Program-made: the position numbers and the translations under genes
The notes under the pieces: generated by a model
Database searches by the model: none
The model's input: the letters and a program-made list of their open reading frames with translations, nothing else
Told to the model about the DNA's origin: nothing
Shown: piece after piece, positions 41,832 to 50,911 of the stretch
Position numbering within the stretch: position 1 is the stretch's first letter
Layout: every line of letters starts with the position of its first letter
Source: Gammaproteobacteria bacterium
Lineage (GTDB): Bacteria; Pseudomonadota; Gammaproteobacteria; Burkholderiales; Nitrosomonadaceae
Reading direction: 5' to 3'
Length of the DNA: 64,000 bases
NCBI GenBank assembly: GCA_015709635.1
Contig: CP054180.1
Location: forward strand, 620,001 to 684,000

Positions 41832-43280
41832 ATGAAGCCGACACTGCAATTAAAGATATCGCAACAACTCAAGCTTACGCCGCAATTGCAGCAATCCATC
41901 CGGCTATTGCAGTTATCCACGCTTGAGCTTAATCAGGAAATTGAAAGAATAGTGCAAGAGAATCCATTGCTGGAATTGCACGAGGAATGGAATGCGCCAG
42001 CGGCTGACGATTCCTACGAGCACGCGCAACCGGCTGCGGAATCAGCGGATGTTGACGGTCCTCCTGTAGCAGAAGAAGTTTCCGAAGCTAAAACGGAACA
42101 GGAAGACAGTTTTGCGCCTGACGCCGAGTGGCAACAGGAAGGTATTTCTTACGGCACTCCTGAAGATGATGACATGGAAGCGCCGCAGATACCGGATCGG
42201 CCGTTAAGTCTGCGAGAGCACCTGAATTTCCAAGTTTGCCTGAGTCAGCTTTCCGAATGTGAGAAAACGATCGTCGGTCTGCTCATCGATAGTCTGGACG
42301 ATGATGGTTATTTATTGCAGGATTTGGACGAACTGACGGCACTGGTGCCACCGGAAATGAATGTTTGTTCGGATGATTTTCAAAGTGCGCTGCAGCATTT
42401 GCAACGTTTTGATCCACCCGGCGTAGGTGCGCGCAATTTGCAGGAATGTCTGGTATTGCAGTTACAGGCGATGCCTGGCAACGTCGATCACCGCGAGCAA
42501 GCGATTAAAGTGGTGCAGGAATATCTGGAAATTCTGGCATCGCATGATTTCGGTCAAATTAAAAAGTTACTGGCATGCGACGATCAAAGTTTGCGGGCTA
42601 TCAACAAACTGATTACCGGTTTAAATCCCAAGCCGGGCGCTCAGTTTGATTCTCATAGCGAACGCTATATTGTTCCCGATATCACTGTAACTAAGAGAGG
42701 AGGTGTGTGGGTGGCGAATCTGAATATGAGCGCGATACCGCGCCTCAATATTAACCAGCTCTATGCTAACATACTCAGACAAGAGCATCGTTCGGCGCAT
42801 CAGCTGGTCGGTCAGCTGAATGAGGCCAAGTGGCTGATAAAAAATATTGAACAACGTTCCAGTACCATTTTGCGGGTGGCCAGTGCCATCGTAGAGCGGC
42901 AGCAGCAATTTTTTGAACACGGAGACGTTGCGATGCGTCCGCTGGTGCTGCGTGAGATTGCGGAAACGTTGGATCTGCATGAATCGACAGTCTCTCGGGT
43001 AACAACACAAAAATTTATGTATACTCCGCGGGGTATTTTTGAACTGAAATATTTTTTTGGCAGCCATGTTGCCACGGATACCGGAGGAGCCTGTTCGGCT
43101 ACGGCGATTCGTGCGCTGATCAAGCAATTGGTACAGGAAGAGAATCCAAAGAAGCCACTGAGCGATAATAAAATTTCAACTATTCTTGAGCAACAAGGAA
43201 TTGTTGTTGCCCGTCGAACCATAGCGAAGTACCGGGAATCGTTACAGATCCCGGCAGCAAATCTTCGCAAGTCATTTTAA
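41832..43280 (+). CDS. rpoN: RNA polymerase sigma-54 factor
   Basis: 482 residues. The Gln-rich activator-interacting region I (LKISQQLKLTPQLQQSIRLL, LSTLELNQEIE), an acidic region II (about 55-115), the core-binding and DNA-binding domains, and the C-terminal RpoN box ARRTIAKYRESL. It directs activator-dependent transcription at -24/-12 promoters, typical of nitrogen and flagellar control. hpf, ptsN and hprK follow. Confidence 0.96.
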   Translation: MKPTLQLKISQQLKLTPQLQQSIRLLQLSTLELNQEIERIVQENPLLELHEEWNAPAADDSYEHAQPAAESADVDGPPVAEEVSEAKTEQEDSFAPDAEWQQEGISYGTPEDDDMEAPQIPDRPLSLREHLNFQVCLSQLSECEKTIVGLLIDSLDDDGYLLQDLDELTALVPPEMNVCSDDFQSALQHLQRFDPPGVGARNLQECLVLQLQAMPGNVDHREQAIKVVQEYLEILASHDFGQIKKLLACDDQSLRAINKLITGLNPKPGAQFDSHSERYIVPDITVTKRGGVWVANLNMSAIPRLNINQLYANILRQEHRSAHQLVGQLNEAKWLIKNIEQRSSTILRVASAIVERQQQFFEHGDVAMRPLVLREIAETLDLHESTVSRVTTQKFMYTPRGIFELKYFFGSHVATDTGGACSATAIRALIKQLVQEENPKKPLSDNKISTILEQQGIVVARRTIAKYRESLQIPAANLRKSF

Positions 43281-43299
43281 CCAGATTAGAGGAAGGATA

Positions 43300-43623
43300 A
43301 TGAACTTAAAACTTACCGGTAACCATGTAGAGATTACGGATGCCATGCGTGATTATGTCACTTCAAAGATCAGTAAGATCACCCGTCATTTTGACCATGT
43401 CATTGATGTCAGTGTCATTTTATCGGTAGAAAAGCTGAAACAAAAAGCGGAAGCGAATGTTCATATACGCGGTAAAGATATTTTTGTCGAAACCGACAGT
43501 GAAGATATGTATGCCTCTATCGATAGCCTGGTAGACAAACTGGATCGGCAAATTCTTAAACACAAGGAAAAAAATCTTGAGCGGCGCAATCATGGTGCGT
43601 TGAAAGATCAAGAACTCGAGTAA
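43300..43623 (+). CDS. hpf: Ribosome hibernation promoting factor (short HPF)
   Basis: 107 residues with the HPF/YfiA fold (TGNHVEITDAMRDYVTSKI, HVIDVSVILSVEK, EANVHIRGKDIFVETDSEDMYASIDSLVDKL). It lacks the C-terminal dimerisation domain of long HPF. It promotes 100S ribosome dimers with RMF-type partners in stationary phase. GAGGAAGG lies before the ATG. Confidence 0.94.
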   Translation: MNLKLTGNHVEITDAMRDYVTSKISKITRHFDHVIDVSVILSVEKLKQKAEANVHIRGKDIFVETDSEDMYASIDSLVDKLDRQILKHKEKNLERRNHGALKDQELE

Positions 43624-43695
43624 TAGAATGTTGCGGCATCATGCTTTGCGCATGATGGGCATCATTATCGTTCAAACGAAATCATTCCATTTTCC

Positions 43696-44163
43696 ATGAA
43701 TCAAATTTCGCAATTGCTGCCATTATCCAATGTCATTGTCGACCTGGATGTGAGCAGCAAAAAACGTGTTTTCGAACAAGCCGGACTGTTGTTCGAAAAT
43801 ACCAATCAAATTGCACGCAGCCAGGTTTTTGACAGCCTGTTTGCGCGCGAGAAACTGGGTTCAACCGGCTTAGGGCAGGGTGTCGCTATTCCGCATGGCA
43901 GGATTAAAGGGTTGCGCGAAGCAATTGCCGCATTGGTGACGATGAAAGAAGCGATACCGTTCGATGCGCCGGACGGCCAACCGGTTAATATCGCCTGTAT
44001 TTTGCTGGTTCCGGAAAAAGCTACCGACAAGCACTTGCAGATCTTAAGCGAACTGGCGCAAATGTTCAGTGATAAGCAATTTCGTGACAGCATCCTGAAA
44101 TGCAAGGATGCGGCAGAAATTCATAAGCTCATTACGGATTGGGAACCGAATGTCGCGAATTAG
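43696..44163 (+). CDS. ptsN: PTS IIA-like nitrogen regulatory protein PtsN
   Basis: 155 residues of the EIIA-Ntr type, with phospho-His in GVAIPHGRI and a REKLGSTGLGQ stretch before it. It is phosphorylated by the PTS-Ntr chain (EI-Ntr, NPr) and adjusts K+ uptake and sigma-54-linked processes in relatives. It overlaps hprK by 14 bp, which couples them. Confidence 0.95.
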   Translation: MNQISQLLPLSNVIVDLDVSSKKRVFEQAGLLFENTNQIARSQVFDSLFAREKLGSTGLGQGVAIPHGRIKGLREAIAALVTMKEAIPFDAPDGQPVNIACILLVPEKATDKHLQILSELAQMFSDKQFRDSILKCKDAAEIHKLITDWEPNVAN

Positions 44164-45103
44164 TATTGCACAGCTCTTTGAGGATAAGAAAGACAAACTC
44201 AAACTGACCTGGATAACCGGCCAGGCTGGCGGCAATATCGAACTCAGTGACGAGGAAATAGCGCAATCGGGCCAGGGCATGATCGGCCATTTGAATTTCA
44301 TTCATCCGGATTGGATTCAAGTCATCAGCAGCGATGAGATTCATTATTTGAACAAACTGGATGCCGCTGCGCTGGAGAAAAAGATCAATCAGCTGACGCA
44401 GATCAATCTGGCCTGCATCATCGTCGCGGATAATGCCGAAGTTCCCCCGCCAATCTATAACATGGCAAGCACATGCAATATTCCTTTGCTGCATTCACCT
44501 TATCCCGGACTGGAAGTAATCTGGCTGATCCGCACCTATCTGAGCACCGCGCTGGCACCTTCGTGCAGCTTGCATGGCGTGCTTTTGGATGTGCTCGGCA
44601 TGGGGGTGATGATAACCGGCGAAAGCGGGGTCGGTAAAAGCGAATTGGCGCTGGAACTGATCAGCCGCGGGCATGGTTTGGTTGCCGATGACGTGGTGGA
44701 GTTGCGGCGTATCGCACCGGAAACTCTGGAAGGCCGCTGTCCACCGATGCTGCGGGATTATCTGGAAGTGCGCGGTCTGGGCATGCTGAACATCCGCACA
44801 ATTTTCGGTGAAACGGCGGTGCGGCGGCGCAAGAATATGAAATTGATCGTGCATTTGCAAAATAGCGGCGGATCAAGTTCAGGTCAATTGGAACGGCTAC
44901 CGATCAGCGATTTGACTGAGAATATTATAAATGTCGATATCCGCAAAGTCGTCATTCCCGTGGCAGCCGGGCGCAATCTGGCGGTTCTGGTGGAGGCGGC
45001 GGTGCGCAATTATGTATTGCAATTGCGCGGGATAGACGGCACGAAGGAATTTATCGAGCGCCACGAGCGCGAAATGAATAACGAATCGGCTGACAGGAAT
45101 TGA
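44150..45103 (+). CDS. hprK: HPr kinase/phosphorylase
   Basis: 317 residues from ATG 44150, overlapping the ptsN end; the longer frame from 44108 would read far into ptsN. The N-terminal domain is followed by the P-loop GESGVGKSELALELI, GLVADDVVELRRI, and the signature MLNIRTIFGETAVRRRKNMKLIV. It phosphorylates HPr on Ser-46 and can reverse this. In many betaproteobacteria rapZ comes next, but here it is ubiX on the same strand. Confidence 0.95.
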   Translation: MSRISIAQLFEDKKDKLKLTWITGQAGGNIELSDEEIAQSGQGMIGHLNFIHPDWIQVISSDEIHYLNKLDAAALEKKINQLTQINLACIIVADNAEVPPPIYNMASTCNIPLLHSPYPGLEVIWLIRTYLSTALAPSCSLHGVLLDVLGMGVMITGESGVGKSELALELISRGHGLVADDVVELRRIAPETLEGRCPPMLRDYLEVRGLGMLNIRTIFGETAVRRRKNMKLIVHLQNSGGSSSGQLERLPISDLTENIINVDIRKVVIPVAAGRNLAVLVEAAVRNYVLQLRGIDGTKEFIERHEREMNNESADRN

Positions 45104-45179
45104 TTCAGATTCAGATCGGCTCCGGTTCGTTTACTTTTCTCGTTTTTCCGGGGGTGACTGCCTAAGTCATACGGTCCCT

Positions 45180-45794
45180 ATGAATCATCCGCATACAATT
45201 ACCTTAGCATTCACCGGCGCATCCGGTATGCCGTACGGCATTCGTTTGCTGGAGATGCTGTTGCAGGAAGGCCAGCAAGTCTATTTGCTGTATTCAAAAG
45301 TGGCACAAGTGGTTGCGCAGCAGGAAATGAATCTGGCGTTGCCATCCAGTGCCAAGGAAGCGGAAGCTTTTTTTAGGCAGCGCTATCAGGTGCCGGACGG
45401 GCAGTTACGAGTATTCGGGCGCGAGGAATGGTTTGCCCCGGTTGCTTCCGGTTCCAATCCCGGCGATGCGATGGTGATCTGTCCCTGTACCATGGGGACC
45501 TTGGCTGCGGTAGCCGCAGGCATGAGTCAGAATTTGATCGAGCGCGCTGCGGATGTCATGTTAAAGGAAAACCGCCCGCTCATTATCGTGCCGCGGGAAA
45601 TGCCGTTTTCCGCCATTCACCTGGAAAACATGCTCAAACTGGCGCGCAGCGGCGCGGTCATTTTGCCGGCCAATCCCGGTTTTTATCATCATCCGCAAAC
45701 GGTGCAGGATTTGGTGGATTTCGTGGTGGCGCGCATCCTCGATCATTTGGGTGTCAAACATAACCTGATTGCCCGCTGGGGTGAGGAAAACTGA
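45180..45794 (+). CDS. ubiX: Flavin prenyltransferase UbiX
   Basis: 204 residues with a Rossmann-type flavodoxin fold: LAFTGASGMPYGIRLLEML binds FMN and prenyl phosphate, then ASGSNPGDAMVICPCTMGTLAAVAAGMSQNL and the REMPFSAIHLENM substrate loop. It makes prenylated FMN, the cofactor of the UbiD decarboxylase in ubiquinone synthesis. ubiD is not in this window. Confidence 0.95.
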   Translation: MNHPHTITLAFTGASGMPYGIRLLEMLLQEGQQVYLLYSKVAQVVAQQEMNLALPSSAKEAEAFFRQRYQVPDGQLRVFGREEWFAPVASGSNPGDAMVICPCTMGTLAAVAAGMSQNLIERAADVMLKENRPLIIVPREMPFSAIHLENMLKLARSGAVILPANPGFYHHPQTVQDLVDFVVARILDHLGVKHNLIARWGEEN

Positions 45795-45815
45795 CGCGTG
45801 CTTTATTGATGCTCG

Positions 45816-46430
45816 TTATTGGGAAGTGTTTTGTAGCGCTGATGCCGGTGTAAGTTGGTGATCTTTGGTACGAAAGATTCCTGCTTCGGTTACCACATAA
45901 TGCATCGAGATATCGTGTGCTTGCGGACGAATGCTATCGAGCCGTTGCAGTTCGAACGCTACGCCGATGGTGAGCGGTTGATGCTCATAGGTTGCCAGCG
46001 TGCGGTCGTAGTAACCGCTGCCGTAACCCAGCCGGTAACCGTGACGATCAAAACCGACCATCGGGATAATCACCGCATCGAGCCGGACAATCCTGGTATC
46101 TACTGGAACCGGAATATCATAAGCGCCGTTTTTAACCGGCGTATCCGGCGACCATTCCCGGAAGTGCAGCGGTTCATCCTTCCCGGTCACTTCCGGTAAT
46201 GCTAATGTCGTGCCGCACTGCAAGAAATGCTGAGCGATTGGGCGCGGATCGTATTCGCCACGGAATGGCCAGTAAATCCCGATGATCATGCGTTGCGGCT
46301 GCGGGAAGCCTTGTTTGAGGAAATCGGTAATTGCCTGGCTCCATTGCTGGTGGATTTCTGCCGCTATGGCTTCACGAGCGGCGATGAGCTGCTTGCGCTG
46401 ATTTCTTTTCCATTCCGGTACATTGTCCAT
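45816..46430 (-). CDS. fau: 5-formyltetrahydrofolate cyclo-ligase
   Basis: 204 residues. R-rich start (WKRNQRKQLIAAREA), IIGIYWPFRGEYDPRPIA, LPEVTGKDEPLHFREW, and the ATP/folate site VIIPMVGFDRHGYRLGYGSGYYDRTL typical of MTHFS. It converts 5-formyl-THF to 5,10-methenyl-THF. It lies 10 bp after mutY on the same strand and is probably co-transcribed. No 6S RNA is seen next to it. Confidence 0.93.
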   Translation of the reverse strand: MDNVPEWKRNQRKQLIAAREAIAAEIHQQWSQAITDFLKQGFPQPQRMIIGIYWPFRGEYDPRPIAQHFLQCGTTLALPEVTGKDEPLHFREWSPDTPVKNGAYDIPVPVDTRIVRLDAVIIPMVGFDRHGYRLGYGSGYYDRTLATYEHQPLTIGVAFELQRLDSIRPQAHDISMHYVVTEAGIFRTKDHQLTPASALQNTSQ

Positions 46431-46440
46431 GATTTTTGAT

Positions 46441-47511
46441 TTAAGCGTTGCGGCCAGCGTAGCCAGACAAGAAGTTTTGTTTTAATAATTTTCTAACCGG
46501 CGCCGGAATGCCTTGTTCAAGCGCATCGGTGGGACTGATCCAGATAAATCCGGGTTTTGTACTGCCGGCATCCGAGGTAACATGAAACAAGCGCGGATGA
46601 ATACGCAATTTGAAATGGGTGAATTGATGATCGAACGCAGGTAATTCGAGTGGCGGATTCACTTGGATTCCCAATTGGTGTTGGCAGTAATGTGTAGCAT
46701 CGATGCTGGTTGCAATTTCCGGGGGGCACCATAATTCTCCCCAAATACCCGGGGAAGATCTTTTCTGCAAGAGCAATTTCTGCTGCTGCATCAGCAGTAA
46801 AAACACGGCTTCTTTTTGCGGCAGCGGCTTGCGTGGCTTGGCGCTCGGTAATTGATCGATGCGTTGTTCTTGAAATGCAACGCACTGTGACTGCAGCGGG
46901 CAGATCTCGCATCGCGGGGTTTTGCGTATACAAACTGTGGCACCCAGATCCATCAGAGCCTGGGTATAGGTTTCAATCGCACCATTGCGGTAGTCAATGG
47001 GCAGGGATTCTTCGGCTTTCTTCCATAAGCGGTTTTGAATTTTCATTTCCCCGGGATAGCCGCTGATAGCAAAAAAGCGTGCGAATATCCGCTTCACATT
47101 ACCATCCAGAATCGCTTCACGCTGGCCGAAAGCAAAAACTGCAATAGCAGCGGCCGTGGATCGCCCGATTCCGGGCAATTGCTGAATGGTTGCGCGCGTA
47201 GCGGGAAATTGCCCATGATGATCTTGCATAATCTGCCGGGCAGCCTGATGCAGATTGCGCGCGCGGGAATAGTAGCCGAGGCCGCTCCATAAAGCCAACA
47301 CCGTATCCTGTGGCGCTTGCGCCAGACTTTTGATAGTCGGAAATGTCTGCATAAAGCGGGTGTAATAAGGAATAACCGTATTGACCTGCGTTTGTTGCAG
47401 CATGATTTCGGATAACCAGATGGCATAGGGATCGCAGCTCTGCTGCCAGGGCAGGTGATGACGGCCATGCTCGTGGTGCCAGTGGATTAGCCGGGATGCT
47501 ATGTACGGCAT
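46441..47511 (-). CDS. mutY: A/G-specific adenine DNA glycosylase MutY
   Basis: 356 residues. Helix-hairpin-helix glycosylase core (PYAIWLSEIMLQQTQVNTVIPYY, LPGIGRSTAAAIAVFAFG, catalytic Asp in AILDGNVKRIFAR), the 4Fe-4S loop CIRKTPRCEICPLQSQC, and a C-terminal Nudix-like domain (GIWGELWCPPE) that reads 8-oxoG. It removes A opposite 8-oxoG. fau follows on the same strand. Confidence 0.96.
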   Translation of the reverse strand: MPYIASRLIHWHHEHGRHHLPWQQSCDPYAIWLSEIMLQQTQVNTVIPYYTRFMQTFPTIKSLAQAPQDTVLALWSGLGYYSRARNLHQAARQIMQDHHGQFPATRATIQQLPGIGRSTAAAIAVFAFGQREAILDGNVKRIFARFFAISGYPGEMKIQNRLWKKAEESLPIDYRNGAIETYTQALMDLGATVCIRKTPRCEICPLQSQCVAFQEQRIDQLPSAKPRKPLPQKEAVFLLLMQQQKLLLQKRSSPGIWGELWCPPEIATSIDATHYCQHQLGIQVNPPLELPAFDHQFTHFKLRIHPRLFHVTSDAGSTKPGFIWISPTDALEQGIPAPVRKLLKQNFLSGYAGRNA

Positions 47512-47603
47512 AGTAATGCTGCTTGAGGATTCAAATGTGTCGGGACGGATCAGCTGATGAGACTGTCATAAATAATACGCCACGCTAACGCTTTGCGTAA
47601 GGT

Positions 47604-47858
47604 TTACGGAAAAATGACTTCGCTGAATCTGGCATTGGGTGTCAGCACTTCCATTTTGGCGAGCCGGGTTAATTCGACTTGCTGCTGTGTGCCGTTATCG
47701 ATCACCAGACACTCGTGTTTCTCAGGGGAATTGACAATATCAATAGCTTTTCCTTCGATTATCTGATTATTTTTCAAGATAAGTCTGAGCTTGTAGCCGT
47801 ACATGCAAGCAACTTCCACAAAATCATGTAGATCGCATGAAATTGCATCTTGAGTCAT
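47604..47858 (-). CDS. rof: Rof-like Rho-binding antiterminator
   Basis: 84 residues. ISCDLHDFVEVACMYGYKL, RLILKNNQIIEGKAIDIV and ECLVIDNGTQQQVELTRLAKMEVL align with the Rof/YaeO family (E. coli Rof inhibits Rho-dependent termination by binding Rho). The size fits, and AGGA precedes the ATG. No other sequence outside the family core is present. Name assigned by family resemblance. Confidence 0.8.
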   Translation of the reverse strand: MTQDAISCDLHDFVEVACMYGYKLRLILKNNQIIEGKAIDIVNSPEKHECLVIDNGTQQQVELTRLAKMEVLTPNARFSEVIFP

Positions 47859-47927
47859 AGTTGTCGATCCTTTTGCTGATGATATGAAGGCATAATATAC
47901 ACGATACTAAAGCTGCAAGAGCAAATT

Positions 47928-48269
47928 ATGGAAATTCTGAAAATGCTGGGTTTATTTATCGCGACTGCACTGGCTGAAATAATCGGTTGTTATTTGCCGT
48001 ATCTTTGGCTGAAAGAAGGCAAATCGTTCTGGCTGCTTCTGCCGGCTGCAGTCAGTCTGGTGGTATTTGTTTGGTTGCTGACGTTCCATCCGCAAGCGGC
48101 CGGTCGTGTTTATGCGGCGTATGGTGGCGTTTATATTTGTGTGGCGCTGATGTGGTTATGGGCGGTGGATGCTATTCGCCCGGCAATAACTGACTGGATT
48201 GGGGTAGGTATTTGTTTGATCGGGGTGATTGTTATTATGTACGGAAGACAGTTTGATCGGTATTTATAG
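47928..48269 (+). CDS. YnfA-family (UPF0060) membrane protein
   Basis: 113 residues, four membrane helices, with the family motif ATALAEIIGCYLPYLWLKEGKSFWLLLPAAVSL (helix 1-2; positions about 12-44), LTFHPQAAGRVYAAYGGVYI and ITDWIGVGICLIGVIVIMYG. Function unsettled; distantly related to small multidrug exporters. Monocistronic, divergent from rof. Confidence 0.92.
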   Translation: MEILKMLGLFIATALAEIIGCYLPYLWLKEGKSFWLLLPAAVSLVVFVWLLTFHPQAAGRVYAAYGGVYICVALMWLWAVDAIRPAITDWIGVGICLIGVIVIMYGRQFDRYL

Positions 48270-48320
48270 CAACACTGCATTGTGTATCCGGTATCCGGTG
48301 ACTATAAGTTGTTCGGCAGG

Positions 48321-49106
48321 TTATTTGATTTTTCTCATTTGTTCCTGCTTGATGATGTAACGTTGAATCATCGATTCCATGCTGGTCACCAGCTCAATAA
48401 ATTGACACCCTGCGCGCATGCAATTTTGTCCGTTGCGCAAAGTGATTTCATAAGTATTTTTTACCTGAATCATAACAGTGATGCTGCCTATATCGGGAAG
48501 GACAATTTTGCAGTCGTTATAGACCATGCCTGGATCAAAATTAATAATCGGGTGTTGATCGATCACAGCAATTCCGCCGCAACTGATGTCGAGTAATGCC
48601 ACTTCGGCTTTGGTGGATGTACCCTTTTCAGGAATCGGGATGATGCATTTAAGCGGTTTGGCGATTGGAGTGGTAATGCGGAAATGGTTTCTTCTCTGTA
48701 TTCGCAGCAGTGATTCGGGGATATTCACAGCGAAGACATCACGGCCACCATACTGAATTTTTCTGATTCGATCGCAGACGAATTCTATTTTTACTCTATT
48801 TTGTGTGGTTACAAAGACCAATTCTTTGGAGTGCAGTGCTTTTTGGCAATGCTTATCATTGATTCCGTAATCAATCACCATTTCTTTTTTATCAGCATCA
48901 ATGGCGATTATTGAGGTTAAAATGAAATCGCTGGCATAATCGGGATAGAGTGTGATTAATGAATTGGTTTGCATAATCCCGCGAAGAATAAAAAGAATAT
49001 CAATTTCAGAATGGATGCGGAAATTTTCGCTGGTTTCTTCTTGGGAAAATTGAGTAGGCGTTAATACGCTCATTGCTTCGGCAATTTGATTAGGTGTTTG
49101 CAACAT
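48321..49106 (-). CDS. ycgR: YcgR-type PilZ c-di-GMP effector (flagellar brake)
   Basis: 261 residues. An N-terminal YcgR domain (LFILRGIMQTNSLITLY, FVTTQNRVKIEFVCDRI) and a C-terminal PilZ domain with the c-di-GMP motif RRNHFRIT (RxxxR) and DISCGGIAV (D/NxSxxG). On binding c-di-GMP YcgR slows flagellar rotation. It starts in TAATG overlap with the FlhB-like gene, at the end of the flagellar run; c-di-GMP enzymes are nearby at 58-62 kb. Confidence 0.93.
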   Translation of the reverse strand: MLQTPNQIAEAMSVLTPTQFSQEETSENFRIHSEIDILFILRGIMQTNSLITLYPDYASDFILTSIIAIDADKKEMVIDYGINDKHCQKALHSKELVFVTTQNRVKIEFVCDRIRKIQYGGRDVFAVNIPESLLRIQRRNHFRITTPIAKPLKCIIPIPEKGTSTKAEVALLDISCGGIAVIDQHPIINFDPGMVYNDCKIVLPDIGSITVMIQVKNTYEITLRNGQNCMRAGCQFIELVTSMESMIQRYIIKQEQMRKIK

Positions 49107-49438
49107 TATTTACTCTCCAGAATTTTTTGTGTAATCCTTTTATCAAGATCGTTTCTTGTGGCTAAGGATGTTTTGCCTTGTTCCAATCTGTAAAGCCATG
49201 CTAATAATTCCGCTATCACCACATAAAGCTGCGGTGGAATGCGATCATCAAGGTCGACTTGCATCAATAATGCAACCAGTTCACTGGATTCATGAACATA
49301 GATTCCCGCTTCTTTGGCACGTTTAACAATCTCTTGAGCGATGAGGCCACGGCCTTTGGCGACCACTTTGGGGGCAATTTGCCCCTCACGGTAAGCGAGT
49401 GCAACGGCGTTTTGGTATGACTCATTCGCTGCCATCAT
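49106..49438 (-). CDS. FlhB C-terminal-domain protein (FlhX type)
   Basis: 110 residues. It corresponds to the cytoplasmic C-terminal domain of FlhB (YQNAVALAYREGQIAPKVVAKGRGLIAQEIVKRAKEAGIYVHES, residues about 7-51), without the membrane part and without the NPTH autocleavage site. Such stand-alone domains occur beside fliK-like genes and may regulate type III export specificity. It overlaps the FliK-like gene by 17 bp and ycgR by one base. Confidence 0.85.
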   Translation of the reverse strand: MMAANESYQNAVALAYREGQIAPKVVAKGRGLIAQEIVKRAKEAGIYVHESSELVALLMQVDLDDRIPPQLYVVIAELLAWLYRLEQGKTSLATRNDLDKRITQKILESK

Positions 49439-50468
49439 GCTTGACTTCCACTGCTTGGATATTTAGCCCGGCAGATTGCATACCGCAAGTGAGCGGTAGT
49501 TGATTGCTCTGCAATAAGCTGACGGTTTCCGATCGTGCAGCATTCAGTTTAATGTTAATGCCATTCGCATTTAGCGCTATGCTAGCGGTAATATCGCCGA
49601 GTTCCGGCATCGATAAACGAAGCCGTGTGCGCCACTGCGTGGCAGGACCGGATTCATTTTCCTTCGTTGCATTTTCTTGCGATTCTTCATAAATATCCCA
49701 CTCCATTGGTTGCCCTTGCCAAGCTTCACCGCGCCAGAGCAGGTGACCCGTTTCCAAAGTTGTCAGTTGTTGCTGCACCAATGGAATTGTTTGAGCATGC
49801 ACCGGCATTTCCGGAGTTAACGGAGTTGTTACAGCCGCTTTGGTGACAGATAAATCAGCCGTTACCAACATTAACTTTCCTTGCGGTTCTTGTTGCAGAT
49901 TTCCAATTGTGTTTTCTCCATTAATCCATTGCGCCTGATGTGATTCATAGAATAATCCACTTTGAACAATTGCTTTCTGTAATAAACCGGGTAAATCGGT
50001 GCTATTTGTCGGTGCACCGCTTAGGATGGGAGTTGCGCTGGTGAGTGAGTGTGTGAGAGAAGCATTTGGTACGTTTCCCCCGGTTTGTTTTAACGCATCT
50101 TGTATCAGAGCACCCAAGAAACGACCGGTGGTACTAATGGATGTATTGTCAATTTCAGTATCCAACGGTGCTACATTTAGGGTTTGAAACTCAATCGTTG
50201 GTTCATTGGAAACGAAAACGAGCTCCAGTTTGTTACCCGGTTGAAGATTTTCAGGCAAGCGCATTTGCAATTGCTTGCCTGCAACCGATACCAGAGAATC
50301 TCCATTAAGCAAACGGGTTTCAACTAGTGCTTGATACTTCTGACCCTGCACAAAATCGGCAGATGAGATTTGTGAATCGAGAATCGCCGTTACCGGCGTA
50401 ACGGCTGCAACTGGCTTGATTTGAGTTGAAATTGTGGCTACATCAGTTTTAACTATAGTTGGAATCAC
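49422..50468 (-). CDS. FliK-like flagellar hook-length control protein
   Basis: 348 residues from GTG 50468. A low-complexity N-terminal part rich in Thr/Gln/Pro and a C-terminal Flg_hook domain (RLRLSMPELGDITASIALN, INIKLNAARSETVSLLQSN and LTCGMQSAGLNIQAVEV). This is a shorter second FliK-type protein often linked to an FlhB-C domain gene. Its role in hook length or an alternative switch is inferred. The ORF ends inside the start of the FlhB-like gene. Confidence 0.75.
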   Translation of the reverse strand: MIPTIVKTDVATISTQIKPVAAVTPVTAILDSQISSADFVQGQKYQALVETRLLNGDSLVSVAGKQLQMRLPENLQPGNKLELVFVSNEPTIEFQTLNVAPLDTEIDNTSISTTGRFLGALIQDALKQTGGNVPNASLTHSLTSATPILSGAPTNSTDLPGLLQKAIVQSGLFYESHQAQWINGENTIGNLQQEPQGKLMLVTADLSVTKAAVTTPLTPEMPVHAQTIPLVQQQLTTLETGHLLWRGEAWQGQPMEWDIYEESQENATKENESGPATQWRTRLRLSMPELGDITASIALNANGINIKLNAARSETVSLLQSNQLPLTCGMQSAGLNIQAVEVKHDGSE

Positions 50469-50538
50469 GACAACTTGTCTTCAAGCGATATGCTAATTGA
50501 GAGAAAAAGGAGCACATGGTCTCGTTTTTGCGGGGCGC

Positions 50539-50874
50539 CTATACATTATTGATAGGTTGGTATGCCAACTCAAGGTTGCGTGTGCGGCTGCTTATGTTCA
50601 GCATATCCTGCAGTTTCAGCATCCACGGTTCTGTGATTGCCCTGATTTGAGCATCATCAGCCAATATTTGATGGATGATTTTTACTTTCTTTTGAAGTAA
50701 TTCTTTGTCTAATATCGGCTCTTGATCATTCTGAATGAGCGATTCGGTCAGCTGCCTGCATTCGTTTTCCAGTTGTATTAATTGATCCCACTCGTTATTT
50801 TGGGCCGCAGCCAGCATTTTTCCGGTGGTCGCTAAAATAGCGTCGTAAGTTTCCAGTGTCTGTGCACTATTCAT
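50539..50874 (-). CDS. fliT: Flagellar protein FliT
   Basis: 111 residues, helical. Pattern ETYDAILATTGKMLAAAQNNEWDQLIQLENECRQL resembles FliT, the FliD chaperone that also restrains FlhDC in enterobacteria. Order fliD-fliS-fliT supports the call. The gap to the FliK-like gene (50469-50538) shows no clear promoter. Confidence 0.8.
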   Translation of the reverse strand: MNSAQTLETYDAILATTGKMLAAAQNNEWDQLIQLENECRQLTESLIQNDQEPILDKELLQKKVKIIHQILADDAQIRAITEPWMLKLQDMLNISSRTRNLELAYQPINNV

Positions 50875-50911
50875 TTATCTTTATACCCTTTTCTGTATTA
50901 CAAATGTTGAA

